From assembly GCA_021822605.1 (NCBI GenBank), contig JAKAQL010000022.1:1-33749 (forward strand): a stretch of 33,749 nucleotides of DNA, in the 5' to 3' direction. Each line of letters begins with the position of its first letter. Within the stretch, counting starts at the first letter, position 1. Shown here piece after piece: positions 8,184 to 16,989 of the stretch. Source of the stretch: Actinomycetes bacterium. Lineage in GTDB: Bacteria; Actinomycetota; Acidimicrobiia; Acidimicrobiales; Acidimicrobiaceae. The notes beneath the pieces are model-generated. The model was not told the DNA's origin, searched no databases, and saw nothing but the letters and a program-made list of their open reading frames with translations. Both the position numbers and the translations under genes were made by a program.

Positions 8184-8194
8184 TTCCCAAAACC

Positions 8195-8228
8195 TTAGCG
8201 CAGTCGGTAGCTTGAGGTCGCTGGTTCG
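8195..8228 (+). other. tRNA-like relic (D-arm joined to T-arm)
   Basis: The plus strand reads ttagcgcagtcggtagc (8195-8211), which looks like a tRNA D-arm. After one base comes tgaggtcgctggttcg (8213-8228), which looks like the variable loop and T-arm start. The anticodon arm is missing between them and neither acceptor strand pairs, so this is not a functional tRNA. It starts 12 bases from the start codon of the broken HNH gene. A decayed tRNA gene or an old integration site is possible; chance resemblance cannot be excluded. Confidence 0.3.
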
Positions 8229-9510
8229 TGTTAGGTCAATCTAGGAACTGGTAATCGACCACGGTGGCTAAACCGCGAGCCCCCGCGTGACTGGTAGGGC
8301 CATATCAGGCTAGGGCTTCTGATGGTCAAGCGTTGACAATCTCGACGCGCCCTTCATTTCCCCCAGCCTCCGCAGCTCGATAGACGCATGAGAGATGGCT
8401 GGCTTTCGTCACCTGCGCCCCCAACGTCCGGCGCTCCTCATCATTAGTACGGTACAGCTAGTACGGTCAAGCGATCGGACCGGTGATAACAATCGACGAT
8501 AGCTGGTGATCGTGCCATGATGCTGGAAGGAGGTGCAACTCTGAACTGACAGGCTTGGCGCGATCATACCTACAACGTGATCGTGGACTCGTTGATTGTC
8601 GTTCGATTCTCCCTGCCGCCGTTGCCCCACTTACTTCGGAGAGCCGGTTGGGTTGAATTCATGTGCGCTGCCGTCGATTTTAGAGAGCACTAAGAAGGTG
8701 ATCTTGGTGGACTGCTCGCCTTACGCCACCAAGAGGGCTGGGGCTCCTATGTCGACGACAACGATCGAGCGCCAGGGGTCTTCGCTGCGCTGGTGCTAGT
8801 ATCCGTCGTTGCCATTTCAGCCGGGGCTAGTATCGGATTCGCGTGCTTCCAAACCGACGGGGCGATACAGGCCCACCTATCCCTTCTCGTGGTCGAGCGG
8901 GGCCTTCGAAGAACCGGCGCTGCGGGGGGCGGGACCATAGCCTACCCGTTCCCACTACTGGGAGCGACAAGGGTCGACCTCATCACCGATACCACCGCAG
9001 ACTTCTACCGCTCCTTGTACGGTAAGGAGGAGTCGGGCTACCGACTCTAGCCACCAGGCATTGCTGCTGGCAAAGCTTAGGTGATGTCGCTCGTCCCGTA
9101 TAGTGAAGATGGATCGAGCGCGAAAGTCAGTCCAGTTATGGTGGACGCGTAGACCTATGCCAGGCCGCCTTGCACGAGCTTTGGAACGCTCCTCAAGAGA
9201 GCACTCGGGATACACACAGTCCGAAAGGCTCGACGGGTAGGCCACTTTTGTAGTTGGATTGTACATGCTTGCCCGAGCGACTGCTAACCATCGCACGAAC
9301 GATCATGTGCTTGATGACCGTAGCTTCGCACAATTGTCTACACTGTTTCAGTGCCCTAGACGATAGGTAAGTTGAGCTGAAGGCTCTCCTTTCGCAGGCG
9401 CACCGACACACTGATTCGAGGATCGAGTATTGGCGAATATGGCTACCATGATGAGGGGATCTTGGACTACGTGCCAAGAAATGCGTACGCGCGTGTGATG
9501 AGGAGGAGTT
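8229..9510. other. Long gap with possible gene ruins
   Basis: About 1.3 kb with no intact recognisable gene. On the plus strand, frames through 8583-9050 have protein-like runs: VRFSLPPLPHLL near 8601, then after a stop LGGLLALRHQEGWGSYVDD near 8703 and PGVFAALVLVSVVAISAG. They recall the permease subunit of NitT/TauT-type ABC importers, but with an interrupting stop and no clear start. On the minus strand, VAYPSSLSDCVYPE (about 9200-9243) faintly recalls the start of IS5-type transposases. Both are weak readings and I do not call genes. Confidence 0.35.
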
Positions 9511-9870
9511 GTGGAGTCGATGGAGATCTCAACACTTGTCGTATTGACGACGGGGAAGGAAGCCTTCGTTAGGGCGAATGCAGTACTACAGATGACGCTC
9601 ATGGTGCGTCGGACTAAGCGGGAGATGCCTGTCGAACTCCTGCTGCTCGGACCTGGTGTTGAGTTGCTGCGCTCCAATCAGAAGAACTCGCCACAGTTCG
9701 AACAGCAGTTCGTTGGATTGCGAGAGGCTGGGGTACGCATCGCTGCCTGCGAGGTCTCCTTAGAGAGCCTTGGACTTACCGGGGACCAGATGTTCGAGTG
9801 TGAGACGGTGAAGGGTGGCGTGGAGGTGGCTACGAAGTTGGCGGAGGGTTGGAGCGTTCTTACCTTTTAA
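9511..9870 (+). CDS. DsrE/DsrF-like family protein
   Basis: A 119-residue cytoplasmic protein of the DsrE-like fold. It opens with the family's first strand and helix (ISTLVVLTTGKEAFVRANAVLQMTL). It continues with VELLLLGPGVELL (41-53) and a helix ending in LREAGVRIAAC (70-80), and closes with VEVATKLAEGWSVLTF. Cysteine C80 lies where sulfur-carrying members have their persulfide-bearing cysteine; C97 is a second one. Known relatives relay sulfur (TusBCD, DsrEFH, DsrE-type partners of TusA and Hdr-like complexes), but many DsrE-like proteins are uncharacterised. GTG at 9511 is preceded by AGGAGG at 9501-9506; an in-frame ATG nine bases later is too far from it. It stands alone here, about 5.4 kb from the SQR-like gene. 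Membership in a shared sulfur pathway is inference. Confidence 0.8.
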   Translation: MESMEISTLVVLTTGKEAFVRANAVLQMTLMVRRTKREMPVELLLLGPGVELLRSNQKNSPQFEQQFVGLREAGVRIAACEVSLESLGLTGDQMFECETVKGGVEVATKLAEGWSVLTF

Positions 9871-9945
9871 CTGCAGCTCCTGGCGGTGTTTGGGCGTGGT
9901 GTTGCTAGAAGGTTACTGTCACGGACATCCTTGCGTTCGCGAGGG

Positions 9946-9963
9946 CTCCCTTCAAGGGCTCTG
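9946..9963. repeat. 18-base exact repeat, second copy at 521-538
   Basis: The 18-mer ctcccttcaagggctctg occurs here and, identically and in the same orientation, at 521-538 inside the transposase ruin; four of the next six bases also match. The core cccttcaaggg is self-complementary. This copy lies in the 281-base gap between the DsrE-like gene and dinB, where no gene is recognised. It may mark a second scrap of the same element, though translation here gives no transposase motif. Confidence 0.5.
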
Positions 9964-10151
9964 ATGGCTAGCGCAGGGATTGTGCTACCACCGCGGCGTA
10001 TGCCGCACGGCATTCCTGAAGAAGGGCATGGGGTGGGCTCAACCTCTACTCGCCTGGGGTGTGGCTGTCTGGATTGGATGAGCGGTAGAACTTGGTTTGT
10101 CTCCCACCATGAACCTGTGAGAGCGAGGTCGGGTATAAATCGTAACCATTA

Positions 10152-11297
10152 TCACGGAGTTTCCCCGTTGGGAGCGATCTCGTCCAACAAGCTGAGCTGA
10201 TCGACGGTGTCCAGATTCGCCTCGGTGTTCACCAAGCCGTTGAGTGCTACTCCGAGCAGCCGAACTGATGCATGGACACCTCGTTCGGAAGGGATAGCCC
10301 TCGCCAGGAGTGTCGGTAAGACGGCCGAGATGGCCTCGAGACGCCAAATTGGCTCCGAGACGGTAAGCGCCCTGGTCACAGTCTTGAAGTCTGGGAAGCG
10401 TACTTTGATACTTACGGTCCGCCCTGCGAGGCCTAGCGCATAGAGATGGGACGACACCCGTTCTGTCATCTCTATGAGCACCGTCATCATGTCCTGCCTG
10501 TCGTTGAGGTCGGTTTGGAAGGTCCGCTCACAGCCGACGGACTTGCGCACTCGGTTAGGTTGGACGGGACGCAGATCGATCCCGTTGGCTATTTCGCCGA
10601 ACCAGAGGCCAAGCTTGCCGAAGTGGCTGACCAGTGTCTGCTGCGAGGCATTACGGAGGTCAAGTACCGTATGGATACCCAATTGAGCCAGCTTGTCTAC
10701 GGTGGCTGGTCCGACGCCATGCAACTTGCTCACGTGAAGTGGTGCCAGGAATGATAACCCACGCTCCGGCGGAATCACCATGAGCCCATCCGGTTTGCGC
10801 CAGTCGGAGGCGAGTTTCGCGAGTAATTTGTTATACGACACTCCAGCAGAGGCGGTGAGGCCAGTCTCGCGCTCGATGCGTGTCCGAACCTCCTGGGCAA
10901 TCTGAACTGCGAGGACCCCATTCGAGGTGGCCTCCGTTACGTCAAGAAATGCCTCGTCCAGCGAAAGGGGCTCCACGAGGGAGGTGTAGCTCTGCAGAAT
11001 CTCCATGACCTGGTGGGACGTCTGTCGGTAAGCGTCCATTCGTGGACGGATGAATATCCCCTGCGGACAGAGCGACTTAGCTCGAGAAGCAGTCATGGCG
11101 GAGTGAACACCGAACCGGCGGGCCTCATAGCTGCAGGTCGCTACGACCCCGCGACCTGCAGGATCTCCGCCGACAATGACGGGTTGCCCCCGTAGTTCGG
11201 GGTGGTCTCTCTGCTCGACAGCTGCGAAAAAGGCATCCATGTCCACATGAATAATCTTGCGAATGCTGGAGGTCGTTTCTTTACCTTCGCTCGACAA
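10152..11297 (-). CDS. dinB: DNA polymerase IV (Y-family translesion polymerase)
   Basis: A 381-residue error-prone polymerase that extends DNA past lesions. The catalytic acidic residues are present: D19 in HVDMDAFFAAVE and D114-E115 in SLDEAFLDV. The GYNK-like palm/thumb segment ASAGVSYNKLLAKLASDWRKPDG and the helix-hairpin-helix HGVGPATVDKL follow, then the little-finger domain (SVGCERTF onward). The C-terminus carries a beta-clamp-binding motif QLSLL (367-371). The length is normal. The start is TTG at 11297, supported by AAGGAG seven bases upstream; the first in-frame ATG would delete part of the active site. No actinobacterial LexA box was found upstream, so SOS control is not evident. 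It stands alone between two unassigned gaps. Confidence 0.97.
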   Translation of the reverse strand: MSSEGKETTSSIRKIIHVDMDAFFAAVEQRDHPELRGQPVIVGGDPAGRGVVATCSYEARRFGVHSAMTASRAKSLCPQGIFIRPRMDAYRQTSHQVMEILQSYTSLVEPLSLDEAFLDVTEATSNGVLAVQIAQEVRTRIERETGLTASAGVSYNKLLAKLASDWRKPDGLMVIPPERGLSFLAPLHVSKLHGVGPATVDKLAQLGIHTVLDLRNASQQTLVSHFGKLGLWFGEIANGIDLRPVQPNRVRKSVGCERTFQTDLNDRQDMMTVLIEMTERVSSHLYALGLAGRTVSIKVRFPDFKTVTRALTVSEPIWRLEAISAVLPTLLARAIPSERGVHASVRLLGVALNGLVNTEANLDTVDQLSLLDEIAPNGETP

Positions 11298-11999
11298 CTG
11301 TGAACTCCTTGAGCATCGACGCCGGGACGCGATACGGCTCAGTCTAACACTCTTGCAAGATGAGCGGCAGCAGTTCGGTACGAGCTACGGATTGACTCAG
11401 ATGGTGGATTGAGTAATGCTCCCGTATGCACGTTGTGAGGGGAAGGATTGTCGAGTAAAGGTAGGTAGTGCGCGCCTCGTCCGAGTGCTCCAAAGAGGTC
11501 GGGACCCACCCCATCGTGGGGTTGCGTGCACGAGCAAAGAGGTTGCTGGATAGCTCGGTGTCATGCGTTTGAAAGGCAGGTCGTCTTGCTTCGCGGTGTC
11601 AAGCGATCGTCGATGACCCAGAAGTCACCAGAGTTAGCTTGGGTGGTGGTGCTTTTTTGGCATACGGCGGGTGGGCCTGGAGGGATTCGTTGAGCTGAGG
11701 ATACGCACTACTGCGAGACGACATGGGTTACGAGATCAGATCAGATCAGGTCTCAATCGTGGTCGCTCGCAATTGTAAGAGAACGAAGTTGATTAACCTT
11801 CGCCAACACCGTCGCGGATACAAAATCCTCCAACCATCGTGTCGGCGGTAGGATGACCCGTGATAGGTGGAGCAGAACTGGTTTCTTCACAGTGACCCTC
11901 TGGTTTGTCGTGAGTGTACGTGATCCCGCGAGGGGTGACGACCCTGGACGGTTGACCAGGGAGCTCGGTTTGTGAGATCGCCACATAGGAGGAGGATGC
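11298..11999. other. Long gap without a recognised gene
   Basis: About 700 bases between the divergent dinB and acyl-CoA synthetase genes, so promoters of both should lie here. Visible details are a small perfect hairpin accccaTCGtggggt at 11508-11522 and a gatca microrepeat (three units) at 11734-11748. A good ribosome binding site (AGGAGGAGG, about 11987-11995) serves the downstream synthetase. A minus-strand frame reading LPPTRWLEDFVSATVLAKVN near 11800-11860 looks protein-like but belongs to no family I know. No gene is called. Confidence 0.4.
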
Positions 12000-13430
12000 G
12001 TGTCTGAGACGCTGGTGTCGGTGTGGCAAGAGATGTACCAGGAATCACCGTCCAAAGTCGTGATTGACCAACCGTACAGTTTGCGGCAACTCACCGCGGA
12101 GGATCTCTTTGTCCGATCGGAGCTCAGTGCGAGACGATTGGCCACGATGGGATGCGCTGCTGGTGATCGCGTAGCGATCGATGTTGCCGAGCCTATTGAC
12201 TTTCTCATCGCGCATCTAGGGGTGCTACGCCTTGGCGCCATAAGTGTGCCTGTCCCCAAAGGCTCGAGTGACAGCGAGATTCGTGCCCTTGTGCGGGACT
12301 GCTCACCAGCGGTTGTGTTGAACGATCATCCCCAGAGCGCTGCATGGGGTGAAAACGGCGTGCTGGCTATGAACCTCGACGCGAATGTCAGGCCGGATCA
12401 TGACGTGCTCATCGATGGTGCGGATGCCGACAGTGTCGCACTCATGCTCTATACCTCCGGTACCACCGGAAAACCGAAAGGCGTTCCGCTCTCTCATCGC
12501 AACCTGCTTGCTACCGCTCGATCGGTGCTCGCCGCCTGGGAGTGGAGTCGGGAGGACTCTCTCCTTCTCACGCTTCCGCTTCATCATATGCATGGGCTTG
12601 GCGTCGGCATCCACGGGACCCTGTGTGCCGGAGCAACAGCCGTGGCCCTTGAGAGGTTTGACGTAGGCGGCGTCATCGAACAGGTACGTGACCAAAGGGC
12701 GACCATGTTTTTCGGGGTCCCAACGATGTATGCCAGGCTATTGAGCCAGGAGGGTTTCGAGACTTTTGCACACTTACGATTAGTGGTCTCAGGTTCGGCT
12801 CCACTCTCGGCTGAGCATTTCCGGCGAATTACGGAAGTGACTGGGCATGAGCCGCTTGAACGCTATGGGATGAGTGAGACGGGGATGATCACCTCGAACC
12901 CGTATCGTGGACACCGTAGGGCCGGCAGTGTTGGCAAAGCGCTGCCAGGGGTCACGATCCGGCTCTCCGGTGGTGATGAAGGCGAGATTCTTGTCCGTGG
13001 CGAGGCCGTCTTCCGCGGTTACTGGCAAAGGGAAGAGGCCACTCGTGAAGCTTTTACCAGCGACCAGTGGTTCCGAACCGGGGATCTTGGTACGTTAGAC
13101 CAGGACGGATACTTGATGATCAACGGTCGTGCGAAGGAGCTGATTATTAAAGGAGGCCAGAACGTTTTTCCTCGAGAGGTCGAATGCTGTCTTGAGGAGA
13201 TGGATGGGATCGTTGAAGCGGCGGTGATCGGTGAGCCAGATGCGTACTGGGGGGAGAGAATTGTTGCTGTCCTCGTTACTGCGAGCGTCCCAATCGATCA
13301 GGAGACCGTGCGTCAGTTCGTAGCCGAACGCTTAAGCCGCGTCAAGGTTCCTGACGAGGTGCGCTATATCGAAGAGCTCCCTCGGAATCGGATGGGCAAG
13401 ATCCAGCGAGAACTGTTGCGGGGGCAGTAA
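12000..13430 (+). CDS. Acyl-CoA synthetase, malonyl-CoA synthetase (MatB)-like
   Basis: A 476-residue member of the ANL adenylating superfamily that would convert a short carboxylic acid, ATP and CoA into the acyl-CoA. Signature motifs in order are the P-loop YTSGTTGKPKG (151-161), LPLHHMHGLG (192-201), SGSAPLSAEHF (264-274), ERYGMSETGM (287-296), RTGDLG (359-364) and the catalytic lysine in RMGKIQREL (K467). The stretch ERYGMSETG, SNP, RRAGSVGKALPGV is closest to malonate/methylmalonate-specific MatB enzymes, and the length is slightly below theirs (about 500). Start GTG at 12000 follows AGGAGGAGG; the ATG at 11996 is out of frame. No malonyl-CoA decarboxylase or malonate transporter is adjacent, so malonate as substrate is inferred from motif similarity alone. 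Confidence 0.9.
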   Translation: MSETLVSVWQEMYQESPSKVVIDQPYSLRQLTAEDLFVRSELSARRLATMGCAAGDRVAIDVAEPIDFLIAHLGVLRLGAISVPVPKGSSDSEIRALVRDCSPAVVLNDHPQSAAWGENGVLAMNLDANVRPDHDVLIDGADADSVALMLYTSGTTGKPKGVPLSHRNLLATARSVLAAWEWSREDSLLLTLPLHHMHGLGVGIHGTLCAGATAVALERFDVGGVIEQVRDQRATMFFGVPTMYARLLSQEGFETFAHLRLVVSGSAPLSAEHFRRITEVTGHEPLERYGMSETGMITSNPYRGHRRAGSVGKALPGVTIRLSGGDEGEILVRGEAVFRGYWQREEATREAFTSDQWFRTGDLGTLDQDGYLMINGRAKELIIKGGQNVFPREVECCLEEMDGIVEAAVIGEPDAYWGERIVAVLVTASVPIDQETVRQFVAERLSRVKVPDEVRYIEELPRNRMGKIQRELLRGQ

Positions 13431-13513
13431 TGAGTGTGATGCGTGCTCTAGTGAAAACCTGATGGCATAAGAACGGAGTCTGTAGGTCGGTGGTCGCAGG
13501 CTAGTGGCGAATC

Positions 13514-13541
13514 TCCTCGAACTCTTTGGAGGATTCGAGGA
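13514..13541. terminator. Hairpin after the acyl-CoA synthetase gene
   Basis: An 8-base perfect stem, tcctcgaa (13514-13521) with ttcgagga (13534-13541), encloses a further ctc/gag pairing, making a nearly continuous hairpin about 80 bases after the synthetase stop. No T run follows, so if it is a terminator it is not of the simple intrinsic type. Confidence 0.4.
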
Positions 13542-14130
13542 TCCAACGGCTTGCGACAAGTACAACGCCAAGACCACCAGCGGCCAGCACTCAGCTCGCG
13601 TTGCGTCGTGCTACAAACAGACTCTCCAGTGACGCGACCACAGCTTCCTCCAGGTGGTGCAAGCGACTCCTGCGGGTCCAGAATCACCACCATCACTCCC
13701 CAAGGTGTCTCGGGTCAGCAACGCTAGCACGAAACATCCAGCTACTTCTATGAGGTCAATGCTCTAGTCAGGTGCACAACCGTGTGGGTGCCAGGATGCT
13801 GCACTCCACTGGTGCAGAGGATATTGGCTTCCGTTGCACCGTTCCAACTCCTAGAGTGGATCGACAGTTCTCGTAGCCATTTGCCCACCCGCCGACAGGC
13901 GTCTCTAGTTCTCCGGTGCAATAGTGATACTGAGATACTCTGCGAGATGCGTTGTCAGTCAGTCTGCTCCACTCCAGGCTAATATCTCCCTTCATTCATC
14001 TCTTGATCCTCCCCACGACCGCTCACGGACAGTGGCTCTACTCGTGCGTTCTGGCTGGCGTGAGTTCGCGAATTCGCTGTCGTCTGCATGTCTTCGGGCT
14101 TTGAACGAGGCTGCTCGGTCAAACACGAGT
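13542..14130. other. Gap without a recognised gene
   Basis: About 590 bases between the hairpin after the synthetase gene and the convergent lipoprotein gene. The open frames here are short, overlap on both strands and show no known motif. I see no repeats, tRNA or operator-like palindrome. Confidence 0.4.
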
Positions 14131-15108
14131 TCAACCATTCGGCAGCGGCGACGATGAGGTTGGCGAGGCATGTGAACCGGAGCCCGAGAAATCTCCTGCC
14201 TCGAGAACCCTTACCAAGCCGGTCGGAGCGTGGGTAAGGATTGGATGTAGGGGCACAGCGGGCGCGGTAGGTGTGGTAGAGGGTGGAGCGAGAAAGACAT
14301 CGGTCCTGCCGGTGGTGATCCCGCACTTGACGTAGTCGAAGGGAACAGTTACCTCTACACCAATCTTGAATAGGTCAGACCTTAGATTGCCGTCGCCTAT
14401 GGTTGAGAACAACTTGGAGCAGCTCGGCGCCTGGTAGGTAACAGGGGCGGACCCGCCCCTTGGCACCGACGCTGGTTGCCAAGGCACTGAAAGCACTTCG
14501 CGAGCGGGCGCGATTTTCGGCCCAATCAGTGGGCCACCACACGGCGGAGTACCCCGACTGGTGTAGACAACTGCTCCACTCCCACCTTGACCGTAGATCA
14601 CTACTGCGGTGTAGATCGGGCGATAGGAGGTCTTGGTTGATGAGGAACTTTTCGGCGGAATGACAGCGGGGCAGTTGGCAACTCCGCCCCAAGCGATGCC
14701 CACCCACGCGCCACGGTGATCAAGGGGTGGGGTGCCTGGAGGTGCCTTTGAGTTGCCTAGCGTTACGAGCCCGTAGCCAAAGATGGCCTGAGCGTGGGAT
14801 CCTTGGACTGCGGAAGTAGCTTCGAAGAGTTTTGTGGCTTGGGGCCAGGTCAGCCCAAGATTCTTCGTCGTCACCTCAGTGGGAGGTGGTGAGATTTGTA
14901 GCTCACCCACAGTTACATCCCTGTCGTAGCGACCGTCGAGGACGGCACTCACCGATGGGGATCGGGGTGCTGGATGTGGGTCATGTGCTGCCGCTACTGA
15001 TCCGCATGCGCTCAACCCCGAGGCCATTGCACAGAATGCAACCCCAACAACGATGCCTCGCAACAACCTGTGAGTCTCCATGAGGTGAGTGATGGGTGGA
15101 GTCTTCAT
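14131..15108 (-). CDS. Hypothetical secreted lipoprotein
   Basis: A 325-residue protein not assigned to any family. The N-terminus is a lipoprotein signal: basic start (THRLLRG), hydrophobic stretch VVGVAFCAMASG and lipobox LSAC, so it should be anchored on the outer face of the membrane. The mature part is rich in Pro, Ser, Thr and Gly. It has four further cysteines (NCPAV, PPCGG, PSCSK, VKCGI) that could form two disulfides. The tail from about 295 on is low-complexity Ser/Pro. The start at 15108 has only a weak AGAAG signal; an in-frame ATG at 15081 would also give a full signal peptide. Gaps of 700 and 830 bases on either side give no clue to function. Confidence 0.7.
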   Translation of the reverse strand: MKTPPITHLMETHRLLRGIVVGVAFCAMASGLSACGSVAAAHDPHPAPRSPSVSAVLDGRYDRDVTVGELQISPPPTEVTTKNLGLTWPQATKLFEATSAVQGSHAQAIFGYGLVTLGNSKAPPGTPPLDHRGAWVGIAWGGVANCPAVIPPKSSSSTKTSYRPIYTAVVIYGQGGSGAVVYTSRGTPPCGGPLIGPKIAPAREVLSVPWQPASVPRGGSAPVTYQAPSCSKLFSTIGDGNLRSDLFKIGVEVTVPFDYVKCGITTGRTDVFLAPPSTTPTAPAVPLHPILTHAPTGLVRVLEAGDFSGSGSHASPTSSSPLPNG

Positions 15109-15942
15109 CGTCTTCTGCCTACGCGAGCACAGCTTCGATGAAGATATGCCAAGCTGAGATTCCTGCCTCGCGCCACGTACCGGCAGCGAGCCCCTAATAG
15201 CCCCATCATGCCTCCTGGGTATCCAGCCACTGTGTGCACTACGGTGTGGAGAGCTCCCCTGGCCAAATCTAGCGTCTTCCTTCGTCCGTCGGACCTCGCG
15301 ATATTTGGTGGGAGACTGGCCCGGCGACGAGCACCGCGATGGAGTAAGTTGGACTGGAACGCTCGTGCATGAGGGTTAGCGGACGTGACGAGGAGGTGAG
15401 ACTCCACCAGGACTCGCCAAATAGCGGTTGCGGGAAGGTCCAATGAGACATACATCGCGTCTCTGACGGTGGACTGCTCGGCGGGGGAAGATGCTAGCTG
15501 CGGGAGACGGTAACGGATGGAAGAACGAGGCCTCACCGCGAAAGAGTGGTATCGTTCGCTGTTCTATGTTGGAGTACTGGCGCTTTCGGAGCACGCTCTG
15601 GAAGGAAGCTGCGGGTTGTAACCAGCATGACCCAGGAAGGGGTTCCTCTCTATCGTTGCATCGTTCTACGTTTGCATCCTGTTGAATGGTCCAGATTGTG
15701 GCGCGCTGGCGGACAACCACGACCATTGTCTTGACGTCCGCTGAGTGTAGCCAGAGCAGAAGCGCGAGTGGTAACACCTCATGGATTGATCTTGGGGCAG
15801 GCCTTCCTTTCGCTGGTTTGTGCAACAGAGCACGCGCTCTTGATCATCAGGGGCGAGACAACGGGGCCCACGCAGTAGTGCGCCGGAGGGACATTGAGGA
15901 TCCAAAGATTGTCTGATGGCGGGTGTCGCGAGGTGGCTCGTG
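15109..15942. other. Long gap without a recognised gene
   Basis: About 830 bases between the lipoprotein start and the end of the metallo-hydrolase gene. Both strands contain several overlapping open frames of 60-150 codons. Their translations are rich in Arg, Ser and Pro, with no hydrophobic core pattern or known motif, as expected of chance frames in G+C-rich DNA. I could not rebuild a gene by joining frames. Confidence 0.4.
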
Positions 15943-16989
15943 TTATGAACTGGCATTGATGATCATCTCGCTTCCGACGGTATTGGCGAAAAAACGCTCC
16001 GGAAAGGCCTTTGCAATCGCAATTGTTGCCGACATCCCGGTGCAGTGCGCAGGGAGGATCCGCTTGGGCTTTAGGACCTCAAAGGCTTCGATGACCTTTG
16101 GGATGTTAGGTGCGAAGTCAGCTCCTGATAGGTGGAACCCTCCGATCACCGCTGCGATGTTCGACTCTCCAGTGAGGTAGGTTGCATAGTTGAGGGTGTT
16201 GATAATCCCTGCATGACCACAGCCTGTGATCACAACGAGACCCTGGTTCTTGATATTGATGACCATTGCTTGATCGTCGAGCACAAGAGCATCACCTATC
16301 CAATCCTGCCCGTCAAAACGCTCTTGAACTGGAAACCCGTGCTCAAAGGGGGTCGTTCGTTGGATCTCCCCGGTGACAAGGAGTGCCCCGTTAAAGAGGT
16401 AGCTTGGCTGGGGCTCTTCGATCACGTCAATCATGGATGCCGCGAGGTAACTACGTGAGGGAGTCGGTATTGGTATAATTCCCTCCTTCGTATTGAGGCG
16501 TCGGACGTTGAAGGAGTCTGGATGGAGGATGAGCGGTAGGCTCTTACCTCCGAGCTTCTCGACGAGGCCCACGAGCCCTCCGGTGTGGTCGAAGTGTCCG
16601 TGGCTCAACACGATGATGTCGATATCTCGAGGATCGAGATCGAGGAGTGACATGTTGTGGACCAATCCATCTGGCGAGATCCCGGTATCGAAAAGTATGC
16701 GGTAGGTGTGGGGCCCATCGTCGATGGTGACCAGGGCAGAGTAGCCATGCTCTGCTCTGAGCGGAATGTGGGTATATCCCTCAAGCGTTGACTCGGCAGG
16801 AACAGGATGAATGATATGGTGCCTTTTGATTACGTCCTCGGAGGGGGCGAACATATCGCCATAGTTGTCGACCAGCGTGAATACACGAACGCCGTCAACA
16901 CCCCGGAGAGCAATACCCTTGTCGAGCGGTCTTTGATAGGTGGATTCCTGGGACGAGGAATGATGGTGTTCGATGGTGTCGTCGCACAT
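15943..16989 (-). CDS. Metallo-beta-lactamase-fold hydrolase (COG1237-like)
   Basis: A 348-residue metal-dependent hydrolase. The metal-binding motif is intact: LSHGHFDHTGGL with H130, H132, D134 and H135. The later ligands GCGHAG (H259), GGFHL (H286) and LPAHCTG (H315) are also present. This combination marks the group that includes the archaeal dihydropterin-aminobenzene phosphate synthase relatives (COG1237), whose bacterial members mostly lack a known substrate. There is no signal peptide. The N-terminal 25 residues (many His and Ser) are probably disordered. ATG at 16989 is supported by AAAGGAG a few bases upstream. It stands alone between two gaps, so context gives no hint of substrate. 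Confidence 0.88.
   Translation of the reverse strand: MCDDTIEHHHSSSQESTYQRPLDKGIALRGVDGVRVFTLVDNYGDMFAPSEDVIKRHHIIHPVPAESTLEGYTHIPLRAEHGYSALVTIDDGPHTYRILFDTGISPDGLVHNMSLLDLDPRDIDIIVLSHGHFDHTGGLVGLVEKLGGKSLPLILHPDSFNVRRLNTKEGIIPIPTPSRSYLAASMIDVIEEPQPSYLFNGALLVTGEIQRTTPFEHGFPVQERFDGQDWIGDALVLDDQAMVINIKNQGLVVITGCGHAGIINTLNYATYLTGESNIAAVIGGFHLSGADFAPNIPKVIEAFEVLKPKRILPAHCTGMSATIAIAKAFPERFFANTVGSEMIINASS

Noticed and set aside
8955-9296. A 113-codon minus-strand frame with VAYPSSLSDCVYPE resembling an IS5-type transposase start
   Set aside because: The resemblance covers only about ten residues and the rest matches nothing; too weak to call a relic.
9886-10200. A 104-codon plus-strand frame between the DsrE-like gene and dinB
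   Set aside because: Arg/Ser-rich composition, no ribosome binding site, and its end overlaps dinB antisense.
10446-10754. A 102-codon plus-strand frame inside dinB
   Set aside because: Shadow of the polymerase coding sequence.
11753-12259. A 168-codon minus-strand frame overlapping the start of the acyl-CoA synthetase
   Set aside because: Half of it is antisense to conserved synthetase sequence; the remainder has no recognisable family.
15376-15825. A 149-codon minus-strand frame in the 15.1-15.9 kb gap
   Set aside because: Overlaps other equally long frames on both strands, shows no motif, and its composition fits chance translation.
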